From Acidobacteriota bacterium (GTDB lineage Bacteria > Acidobacteriota > Terriglobia > Acidiferrales > UBA7541): 64,000 nt of DNA. The notes beneath the pieces were generated by a model, which searched no databases, was not told the DNA's origin, and saw nothing but the letters and a program-made list of their open reading frames with translations. Both the position numbers and the translations under genes were made by a program. The DNA lies in the NCBI GenBank assembly GCA_003154775.1, contig PMES01000148.1, positions 62,001-126,000 of the forward strand, in the 5' to 3' direction. Positions 56,450 through 64,000 of this stretch are shown here, piece after piece. Position 1 is the first letter of the stretch. Every line of letters starts with the position of its first letter.

Positions 56450-58759
56450 ATGAACATGACTTATCGTCCGTGGCTGGTGTCCGGAGTTGTGCTCGCGGGA
56501 ATTTCTCTTGCCCCTATTCGTGCTCATGTGGCTGCCGATGATGCGCCGCTGTACGGCTATTCCGCCGAATCCTCGCGCATCGAGCGGCAGTGGGAAGAGA
56601 AGCTGCGCGCCATCCCGAGCACGGAAAATCTTCGCGCCTACATGCAGCGGCTTTCGGCGCGGCCGCATCACGTCGGATCTCCGTACGACAAGGACAACGC
56701 CGAGTGGATCGCGGCAAAGTTCAAGGAGTTCGGACTGGAGACGCACATCGAATCCTACGACGTGCTCTTCCCTACGCCGAAGGAGCGGCAGGTTGAATTG
56801 CTCGATTGCAGCGGCGCGAGCGGAACGGATTGCCGGACAAAATTTACTGCAAAACTCGAGGAACCCAGCTTGCCGGAAGATCCCACTTCCAACCAGAAGT
56901 CCGAGCAATTGCCAACCTTCAACGCGTTTTCCAGGGATGGAGACGTCACCGCGCCTCTCGTCTACGTAAATTACGGGATACCGGAAGATTACGAACAACT
57001 GGAAAAGCTGGGTGTTTCCGTGAAAGGGGCAATCGTGATTGCGCGCTACGGCCATTCCTGGCGCGGCATCAAGCCCAAGGTTGCCGCGGAGCACGGCGCG
57101 CTCGGCTGCCTGATCTACTCCGATCCTCATGAAGACGGGTATTTTCAAGGCGAGACGTTTCCCGCCGGCGCTTATCGCCCGAAGGATGGCGCGCAACGCG
57201 GCAGTGTCGCCGATGATCCCATCTATCCCGGTGATCCACTGACTCCCGGAGTGGCTGCGACAAAAAACGCCAAGCGTCTGGAGTTGAAGGATGTTCCAGT
57301 GATCACAAAGATTCCCGAGCTGCCGCTTTCTTATGGAGACGCGCAGCCGTTGCTTGCTGCGCTTGCCGGCCCGGTGTCTCCCGCCGGCTGGCGTGGAAAT
57401 CTGCCGATCACCTATCGTGTTGGTCCGAGCACGATGAAGGTGCATCTGAAGGTCAAGTTCAATTGGGATTTGAAGCCCATCTATGACGTGATTGCGAAGA
57501 TTCCCGGATCCTCGGACGCGGACCAGTGGATCATTCGCGGGAATCATCACGATGCGTGGGTTAATGGAGCCGAGGACCCTATTTCCGGGCTGGTCGCAGT
57601 GCTGGAAGAAGCGCGGGCGCTGGGCGAACTGGTGAAGCAGGGCTGGAGGCCAAAACGCACGATTATTTATTGCGCTTGGGATGCGGAAGAGCCCGGCTTA
57701 ATCGGCTCGACGGAATGGGTGGAGGACCATGGCGACGATTTGCGCGAACACGCCGTTGCGTACATCAATTCTGACAGCAACGCCCGCGGCTATTTTGGCG
57801 CCGAGGGATCGCACACGCTGGAAAAAATGATGAATGAGGTGGTGCGCGACATCCAGGATCCGGAAACAAAACTGTCTGTCTGGAAGCGCCAGCAGCTTGG
57901 CGCCATCGCGTCTGCGAACACACCAGAAGAGCGGCGGGACGCACGCAACCGCGCCGACCTGCGCATGGGCGCGCTCGGCTCCGGGTCGGACTATGGGGCG
58001 TTCTTGCAGCACGCCGGCATAGCGTCTCTCGACATTGGCTATGACGGTGAGGATGGCGGCGGCATCTATCACTCGATTTACGACGATTTTTACTGGTACA
58101 CGCATTTCAGCGACGTGGATTTCGTGTACGGACGCGCCCTTGCGCAGACCGGCGGCATGACGGTGATGCGCCTTGCGGATGCGGATGTGCTGCCCTTCGA
58201 GTTCAGCGATTTCGCGGAGACTATGCAGACCTACGTCAAACAGCTTAAGAATCTTCTGAAAGAGAAGCAGGAGGAGATCGGCGAGCGCAACAGAGAGATC
58301 GAGGAAGGCGTTTTTCAGGCCACCAATGATCCGCGCCGCCCCACGGTTGCTCCGAAAATGGAGAGCGTGCCGCCTTTCCTGAATTTCGCGCCGCTGGACA
58401 ACGCCGTGACGGAACTGGCGAAGAGCGCCGAAGCTTACAAGAAGGCGTATGAGCAGGCGAGCGCCAAGGCCGATTTCGGCAAGCTGTCTGCCTCGGAGCT
58501 GAATCGCATGCTGGGAAAAAACGAACAGCAGCTTACGCGCGAGGAAGGTCTCCCGCGACGTCCGTGGTTCAAGCACGAAATCTACGCGCCGGGGCAGTAC
58601 ACCGGTTACGAAGCCAAAACGCTGCCGGCTGTTCGCGAGGCGCTGGAACTGAAGCGCTGGAAGCAAGCCGAAGAAGCGATCGTGGTTGTCTCCAAAGTGC
58701 TGGAAGGTGAGGCGGAGTACATTTCCGCGGCGGCCGCGAAATTGTCGGCATTGCATTAG
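56450..58759 (+). CDS. M28 family metallopeptidase (glutamate carboxypeptidase II-like)
   Basis: Signal peptide; IRGNHHDAWVNGAEDPISGLVAVLEEARALG, YCAWDAEEPGLIGSTEWVEDH, GSGSDYGAFLQHAGIASLDIGYDGEDGGGIYHSIYDDFYW. Confidence 0.94.
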   Translation: MNMTYRPWLVSGVVLAGISLAPIRAHVAADDAPLYGYSAESSRIERQWEEKLRAIPSTENLRAYMQRLSARPHHVGSPYDKDNAEWIAAKFKEFGLETHIESYDVLFPTPKERQVELLDCSGASGTDCRTKFTAKLEEPSLPEDPTSNQKSEQLPTFNAFSRDGDVTAPLVYVNYGIPEDYEQLEKLGVSVKGAIVIARYGHSWRGIKPKVAAEHGALGCLIYSDPHEDGYFQGETFPAGAYRPKDGAQRGSVADDPIYPGDPLTPGVAATKNAKRLELKDVPVITKIPELPLSYGDAQPLLAALAGPVSPAGWRGNLPITYRVGPSTMKVHLKVKFNWDLKPIYDVIAKIPGSSDADQWIIRGNHHDAWVNGAEDPISGLVAVLEEARALGELVKQGWRPKRTIIYCAWDAEEPGLIGSTEWVEDHGDDLREHAVAYINSDSNARGYFGAEGSHTLEKMMNEVVRDIQDPETKLSVWKRQQLGAIASANTPEERRDARNRADLRMGALGSGSDYGAFLQHAGIASLDIGYDGEDGGGIYHSIYDDFYWYTHFSDVDFVYGRALAQTGGMTVMRLADADVLPFEFSDFAETMQTYVKQLKNLLKEKQEEIGERNREIEEGVFQATNDPRRPTVAPKMESVPPFLNFAPLDNAVTELAKSAEAYKKAYEQASAKADFGKLSASELNRMLGKNEQQLTREEGLPRRPWFKHEIYAPGQYTGYEAKTLPAVREALELKRWKQAEEAIVVVSKVLEGEAEYISAAAAKLSALH

Positions 58760-58823
58760 AATAAAGAGACCGGGGAAGGCGTTTCGCCGCATTCCCCGGC
58801 ATTCCGATCGCAGGAGCCCGCAC

Positions 58824-58955
58824 ATTCCTTCCTACAACCTTGCGATTGTGGGCTTTGGCCACGTGGGCCGCGCCCTTCTCCGCTGTTAGGGCTTGAATTC
58901 GCTGATGGCTCACCTGTGAAAGTGCGCGGCGTAGTCTGGCGTGGGAATCGAAACA
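58824..58955 (+). pseudogene. N-terminal remnant of a homoserine-dehydrogenase-like NAD(P)-binding protein
   Basis: IPSYNLAIVGFGHVGRALLRC* with GxGxxG dinucleotide-binding start, interrupted by stop. Confidence 0.45.
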
Positions 58956-59555
58956 TCACATCGCGCGTCGCGGATCGGCCACGAGGCGCATTGGAATTAC
59001 GCCGGCCCAGACTGGGAGCGCGTAGTCGTCGGCATCGTCTTCGACGTTTCCTGTGCGGACTTTTGCGGAGACTTCGGTCAGCGGCAGTCTCAAGATGCTG
59101 GTGGCCTTCAGTTCTTTTTCATTGGGTTGCCGCGCGTCGTTCCAACGGCCCGGAATCAGCTTTTCCGTGAAGGCCCGGAGCGCTTGCAGTTTTTCGGCGG
59201 GGTCGTCGATCAAAGTGGCCTTGCCGAGCGCCACCACCGAGCGATAGTTCATGGAGTGATTGAAAATCGAGCGCGCCAGCACCAATCCCTCCATGAGCGT
59301 GACGGTAATGCAGACGGGAACGCCGCCGCTCAGCCCGCGAAGCATCCGGCTTGCCGCCGAACCGTGGAAATAGATAGCATCGCCAATCCGCGCAAACATC
59401 GTAGGGATTACAAAAGGCTGGCCCTCTTGCGCAAATCCCACGTGGCATACAAATGCTTCATCGAGGATCTTGTAGATGGCTTCACGATCGTAAACGGCAC
59501 GATGGGCCTCGCGGACCAGGCGCGTTCGCTCCGTTATTGGAAATGAATTGGACAC
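58956..59555 (-). CDS. pyridoxamine 5'-phosphate oxidase-like flavin-binding protein, paralogue of 44633-45283
   Basis: YKILDEAFVCHVGFAQEGQPFVIPTMFARIGDAIYFHGSAASRMLRGLSGGVPVCITVTLMEGLVLARSIFNHSMNYRSVVALG. GTG start at 59555 preferred. Confidence 0.9.
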   Translation of the reverse strand: MSNSFPITERTRLVREAHRAVYDREAIYKILDEAFVCHVGFAQEGQPFVIPTMFARIGDAIYFHGSAASRMLRGLSGGVPVCITVTLMEGLVLARSIFNHSMNYRSVVALGKATLIDDPAEKLQALRAFTEKLIPGRWNDARQPNEKELKATSILRLPLTEVSAKVRTGNVEDDADDYALPVWAGVIPMRLVADPRRAM

Positions 59556-59711
59556 GGGAAACCTCGATTGAGAAACGCGGCGCAGAGTTGATAGCCAGCG
59601 CCACCGCGGCATGAGTGGGGAATAACCCTGTCATGCTAACCCACCGCGGCGTCTCTGTGAGAAACTACACATCTAGAAGATGGAATTACTTCTCAGAATA
59701 GAGCAGGAGCC

Positions 59712-60986
59712 ATGAGCACACCTGGAATTCATCCCGCAACACAATCGGCCCTGGACACGTCCTGGGTTCGCGCGCAATTTCCTTCCTTGCAAACGCAGGT
59801 GAATGGCCAGCCCGCGGCCTTTTTGGACGGGCCGGCAGGCACGCAGGTGCCCACGCAGGTAATGCACGCGATTCAGAATTACCTGATGAGCGCCAATGCG
59901 AACACGGGCGGCGCTTTCCTTACCAGCCGCCGCAACGACGAGATCATTGCCGGCACGCGCGTGGCCATGGCCGATTTCTTTCACTGCGATAAAGACGAGG
60001 TGGTGTTCGGGCAGAACATGACCACCATCACGTTTGCCGTTTCGCGGGCGATCGCTCGCGAGCTGAAAGCGGGCGATGAGATCCTGCTGACCACGCTCGA
60101 TCACGACGCCAACTTTTCGCCCTGGAAGGCGCTTGAAGAAAAGGGCATTGTCATCCGGCAAGTAGATATTCGGGAAGCGGACTGCACCCTCGATCTTGAA
60201 GATTTGAAGCGCAAGCTGAACGAGAAGACGAAGCTGGTGGCCGTGGGTTACGCTTCCAACGCCGTTGGCACGATCAATCCCGTGGCGGAGATCACGAAAT
60301 TGGCGCATGCCGCCGGAGCGCTTGTGTATATCGATGCGGTGCACTTCGCGCCGCACGGGCTGATCGACGTCAAGGCCCTCGATTGCGATTTTCTGGTTTG
60401 TTCGCCTTACAAATTCTTTGGCCCCCATATGGGCACGCTCTACGGCAAGCGAGAGCATCTGCAAAACTTTCGCCCGTATAAGGTGCGCCCCTGCACCGAG
60501 CAGGTGCCGGAGCGCTGGGAATCCGGCACGCAGGTCCAGGAATTGATCGCCGGGATCGGTGGAGCAGTGGAATACCTTGCAGAACTTGGCCGGCACAGCG
60601 ATCCCAGTGCGAAAACGCGGCGGGAGGCCCTGGCCTCCGCGTATCGCACCACCGTGGCTTACGAGACGCGGCTGATCTGGCGGCTGATCGATGGGCTGCA
60701 ATCCATTCCCGGCGTTCGCATCTACGGCATTACTGATCCGCAGCGATCCGCGGAACGTTGCTCCACGCTTTCACTGCGCATCGGGAATCACCATCCCACG
60801 GCCATTGCCACTTATCTAGGCGAGCGCGGGATTTTCACCTGGGATGGGAATTACTACGCGCTGAATCTGAGCGAGAGGCTAGGCGTGGAATCGCAGGGCG
60901 GGATGCTGCGCATTGGGCTGGTGCACTACAACACAATGGAAGAAGTCGAGCGGTTGCTAAGTGCGCTGAGGGAATTTGCCGCCTAG
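59712..60986 (+). CDS. cysteine desulfurase-like PLP-dependent aminotransferase (class V)
   Basis: FLDGPAGTQVPTQVMHAIQNYL, LDHDANFSPWKALEEKG, YIDAVHFAPHGLIDVKALDCDFLVCSPYKFFGPHMGTLYGK. Confidence 0.93.
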   Translation: MSTPGIHPATQSALDTSWVRAQFPSLQTQVNGQPAAFLDGPAGTQVPTQVMHAIQNYLMSANANTGGAFLTSRRNDEIIAGTRVAMADFFHCDKDEVVFGQNMTTITFAVSRAIARELKAGDEILLTTLDHDANFSPWKALEEKGIVIRQVDIREADCTLDLEDLKRKLNEKTKLVAVGYASNAVGTINPVAEITKLAHAAGALVYIDAVHFAPHGLIDVKALDCDFLVCSPYKFFGPHMGTLYGKREHLQNFRPYKVRPCTEQVPERWESGTQVQELIAGIGGAVEYLAELGRHSDPSAKTRREALASAYRTTVAYETRLIWRLIDGLQSIPGVRIYGITDPQRSAERCSTLSLRIGNHHPTAIATYLGERGIFTWDGNYYALNLSERLGVESQGGMLRIGLVHYNTMEEVERLLSALREFAA

Positions 60987-61061
60987 ACCTCAACTACCTT
61001 GAGCAGTTAGGGTTCACCGGGTACTGACAGCGGCAAGAAAAGCCGTGTATGCTGTCAGGTT

Positions 61062-62627
61062 ATGACCAAACGACCAAAACCTGTTGTACTCACTGTGTTG
61101 GATGGATGGGGCTACCGAGCCGAAACGCGGGGCAACGCCATCGCTCTGGCGCGCAAACCCACGTATGACGAACTGCTGCGCAAGTTTCCGAATACGTTGA
61201 TTCAGACGTCGGGACCCGCCGTGGGGCTTCCCGTAGGCCAGATGGGCAATAGCGAAGTTGGGCACCTGAATATCGGCGCGGGGCGCATCGTGCACATGGA
61301 CATCACGCGCATCGACCTGCTGATCGCCAACAAGCAGCTTGATCAAGTGCCGCTATTCCAGCAAGCCATGGAACGCGGGCGTCAGCGCCAGTTGCATTTC
61401 CTCGGGTTGCTGAGCGACGGCGGCGTGCACTCGCACATCAACCATCTGTTTGCGTTGCTGGAGATGGCCAAGCAATGGAAGGTGGAGAAGGTTTTTGTGC
61501 ATTGCTTCATGGACGGCCGCGACACCCCGCCGAATAGCGGACGGGACTTCGTCCGCCAGTTGCAGCAGAAAATGCGCGAGCTGGGCGTCGGCGAAATCGC
61601 CACCGTGGTCGGCCGCTATTACGCCATGGACCGCGATAACCGCTGGGAGCGCGTCGAACTGGCTTATCGCGCACTGGCTCACGGCGAAGCGGAGACGAAG
61701 AGCAGCGATCCTGTCGCGGCGCTTCAAAGCAGCTATGAACAGGGCGTGACCGACGAATTCGTGAAGCCCGTGGTGATTACGCGTGGCGAGGGGCCTTCGG
61801 CTCCCCCAGTTGGCCCGATTCACGATGACGACGCGGTGATCTTTTACAACTTCCGCGCGGATCGCGCGCGGCAAATGACCTTTGCGCTGGAGGCGCCGAA
61901 CTTTGACAAGTTCGCCGACCCCAAACGCCCGAAGAACCTCTTTTTTGTGGGCATGACGAAGTACGACAAGAAATGGGAGTGGCTGAAGTGCGTGATCATG
62001 CCGGAAAAACTGGAGCACATCCTGGCGCAGGTGTTTCAGGATCTGCAATACAAGAATCTGCGGTGCGCGGAGACGGAAAAATACGCGCACGTCACTTATT
62101 TCTTCAATGGCGGGGTGGAAAAACCGTTCAATGGAGAGGAGCGCATCCTGGTTCCTTCGCCCAAGGTCGCGACTTATGACCTGAAGCCGGAAATGTCCGC
62201 GGAAGGCATCACCAACACCGTGGTGAACGCGATCGAGAAAGGCGAATTCGACGCGATCATCATGAATTATGCCAATGCGGACATGGTCGGGCATTCCGGA
62301 AAGCTGGAAGCCGCGATCAAAGCCGTGGAAGCCGTCGATGCCGGGCTGGGCCGCATCTACCAGGCGATGAAGCCGCGCGGCGGCGCGTGGATTATCACCG
62401 CCGATCACGGCAACGCGGAAACCATGATTGATCCGGTTACTGGCGGGCCGCACACGTACCACACGACGAATCCTGTTCCCTTCATTTATGTTAGCGAAGA
62501 TGAGCGCCTGAATGTTTCTCCCGGCGGCGCCCTGCGTGACATTGCGCCGACTCTACTGGGGATTCTGGGTGATTCCGTGCCTTCCGACATGACCGGGCGC
62601 GATTTGCGCCTGAAGCCGAAGGTTTAG
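61062..62627 (+). CDS. gpmI: 2,3-bisphosphoglycerate-independent phosphoglycerate mutase
   Basis: [66 protein letters not shown]. Confidence 0.97.
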   Translation: MTKRPKPVVLTVLDGWGYRAETRGNAIALARKPTYDELLRKFPNTLIQTSGPAVGLPVGQMGNSEVGHLNIGAGRIVHMDITRIDLLIANKQLDQVPLFQQAMERGRQRQLHFLGLLSDGGVHSHINHLFALLEMAKQWKVEKVFVHCFMDGRDTPPNSGRDFVRQLQQKMRELGVGEIATVVGRYYAMDRDNRWERVELAYRALAHGEAETKSSDPVAALQSSYEQGVTDEFVKPVVITRGEGPSAPPVGPIHDDDAVIFYNFRADRARQMTFALEAPNFDKFADPKRPKNLFFVGMTKYDKKWEWLKCVIMPEKLEHILAQVFQDLQYKNLRCAETEKYAHVTYFFNGGVEKPFNGEERILVPSPKVATYDLKPEMSAEGITNTVVNAIEKGEFDAIIMNYANADMVGHSGKLEAAIKAVEAVDAGLGRIYQAMKPRGGAWIITADHGNAETMIDPVTGGPHTYHTTNPVPFIYVSEDERLNVSPGGALRDIAPTLLGILGDSVPSDMTGRDLRLKPKV

Positions 62628-62729
62628 CCTGCGCCGATGATCGGCGGGGGAGCACTTCAGTAGGGGCGCCACATTCAAACGCGCGATAGAGGAAGTGCCT
62701 GCCCTTTTGTTTTGAGTTAGTGGAAAGTT

Positions 62730-62769
62730 GAGATCCTTCGAGCCGATCAGAATCGGCTCTCAGGATGAC
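62730..62769 (+). repeat. family-A hairpin repeat (R11), abuts GIY-YIG ORF start
   Basis: GAGATCCTTCG-AGCCGATcagAATCGGCT-CTCAGGATGAC. Confidence 0.85.
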
Positions 62770-62771
62770 AG

Positions 62772-63110
62772 TTGAGTGGAGTTTTCTCCGTGGAGAAAAG
62801 GTACAGCGTCTACATCATGAGCAATGTATCGAAGATGTTGTACGTGGGCGTGACGAACGATCTTGAAAAGAGGGTCCTTCAACACAAATCCAAACTCATT
62901 CCTGGTTACACGCAAAAATACAATTTGTTCAAACTTGTCTGTTTTGAGTCCTTCGGGGATATTCGGGATGCCATCCGCCGGGAAAAGCAGATCAAAGGCT
63001 GGCTTGGCTCCAAGAAAGTGGCGCTGATCGAGTCCGTGAATTTGAAGTGGAATGACCTGGCGGAGGCGCACTTCAGTAGCGGCGTAAAATTCGAACCTAT
63101 GTCATCCTGA
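62772..63110 (+). CDS. single-domain GIY-YIG nuclease
   Basis: KRYSVYIMSNVSKMLYVGVTNDLEKRVLQHKSKLIPGYTQKYNLFKLVCFESFGDIRDAIRREKQIKGW. Start TTG 62772 or GTG 62790. Confidence 0.93.
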   Translation: MSGVFSVEKRYSVYIMSNVSKMLYVGVTNDLEKRVLQHKSKLIPGYTQKYNLFKLVCFESFGDIRDAIRREKQIKGWLGSKKVALIESVNLKWNDLAEAHFSSGVKFEPMSS

Positions 63111-63139
63111 GGCCCCTGATTTTGGGGCCGAAGGACCTC
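63101..63139 (-). repeat. family-A hairpin repeat (R12), overlaps GIY-YIG stop codon
   Basis: GTCATCCTGA-GGCCCCtgattttGGGGCC-GAAGGACCTC, inverted relative to R11. Confidence 0.82.
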
Positions 63140-63175
63140 AGCGTCGGCTTTCGGCACGACTGAATATATAAAACA

Positions 63176-64000
63176 ATGAATTTTCAGCGAAGCACACCGG
63201 AAAACACCAAGCTGACCATTTGCGTCTGGCATCCGTTCAGCGAATGGCGGCCGAAACCTGCCATGGCCAGGGCGATCCGCACGCGCTGGCCCCTGATGCG
63301 CGTCGTTCACTTGCCGGATTACACGCGCCTGGCGGAGGAATTGCCGGACACGGATATTTTCATTGGCTACTCGCTCCGGCCGCAGCAACTCCAGGACGCC
63401 AAGCGGCTGAAGTGGATTCATTCCACGGCCGCCGGCGTGGCGCAGTTGATGTACCCGGAGCTGCGCGAGTCCGGCGTCGTGGTGACCAATCCCCGCGGCA
63501 TTTTTTCCGCACCCATGGCGGAGCACGCAATCGGGCTGATGCTGGCCCTGGCCAGGAATTTCCCCGATTCCGTGCGGCAGCAGGACCGCGCTCAGTGGGC
63601 CCAGCAAGCGTTATGGGACCTGCCACAACATCTGACCGAATTGAATGGCCGGCTTCTGCTGATTGTCGGCTTCGGTTCCATCGGCAAAGAACTGGCGCGC
63701 CGCGCCAAAGCGTTCGACATGCGCGTGTGGGGCGTGAGCCGTTCCGGGAAGGGAGACTCCGCGCTGGCGGAGAGAATCGTGCCGGTAGCGGAATTGCGGG
63801 CTGCTCTCCCGCCGGCCGATTTCGTGGTGCTAGCCGCGCCGGAAACACCGGAAACGCGGCACCTGATCGGGCCAGAGGAGATCGCGCTGATGAAGCCGGG
63901 TGCGCGGCTAATCAATGTCGCGCGCGGCTCGCTATTGGACGAAGCGGCCTTGCTTCGGGCACTCGAGGGAGGAAAGCTGGGTGGCGCCGCCCTCGATGTG
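63176..64000 (+). CDS. D-2-hydroxyacid dehydrogenase (partial, runs off window end)
   Basis: Manual translation: MNFQRSTPENTKLTICVWHPFSEW...LLLIVGFGSIGKELARRAKAFDMRVWG...LMKPGARLINVARGSLLDEAALLRALEGGKLGGAALDV. Not in ORF track (no stop in window). Confidence 0.92.
   Translation, partial: MNFQRSTPENTKLTICVWHPFSEWRPKPAMARAIRTRWPLMRVVHLPDYTRLAEELPDTDIFIGYSLRPQQLQDAKRLKWIHSTAAGVAQLMYPELRESGVVVTNPRGIFSAPMAEHAIGLMLALARNFPDSVRQQDRAQWAQQALWDLPQHLTELNGRLLLIVGFGSIGKELARRAKAFDMRVWGVSRSGKGDSALAERIVPVAELRAALPPADFVVLAAPETPETRHLIGPEEIALMKPGARLINVARGSLLDEAALLRALEGGKLGGAALDV

Overview
The window reads as a high-GC bacterial chromosome segment, most likely Acidobacteriota (inferred from gene content and style). 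It has long, mostly ordinary housekeeping blocks. In order: a TetR-controlled HlyD/ABC efflux operon; SYLF protein; PBP4-type carboxypeptidase; mutS2-dnaG-rpoD; HicAB; DUF1648 and DUF3592-like membrane proteins; OppD/OppF ATPases; tgt-yajC-secD-secF; TonB-ExbB-ExbD x3; TPR protein; relA/spoT; ridA; a Tes-like radical SAM protein; fabG-like SDR; fmdB; moaA behind a riboswitch/terminator-like leader; nadA; DUF255 thioredoxin-like protein; a gluconokinase-MFS fusion; M28 peptidase; a SufS-like PLP enzyme; gpmI; GIY-YIG nuclease; and a D-2-hydroxyacid dehydrogenase truncated by the window end. The accessory part is about 37.9-44.6 kb: an island of small minus-strand hypothetical genes, most preceded by the same promoter-like element, flanked by dense families of hairpin repeats. 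The main hunt results are: (1) a GIY-YIG nuclease ORF bounded almost to the base by two inverted copies of a dispersed hairpin repeat with fixed ends and variable palindromic cores, a candidate nuclease/repeat mobile system; (2) a recurring CGTGATAGAATCCGCG element ahead of consecutive island genes; (3) a single-chain gluconokinase-MFS transporter; (4) a Tes/membrane-spanning-lipid-synthase-like radical SAM protein; (5) a moaA leader resembling a Moco-type riboswitch with an intrinsic terminator. All calls come from reading the sequence and the supplied ORF track; no database search was run.
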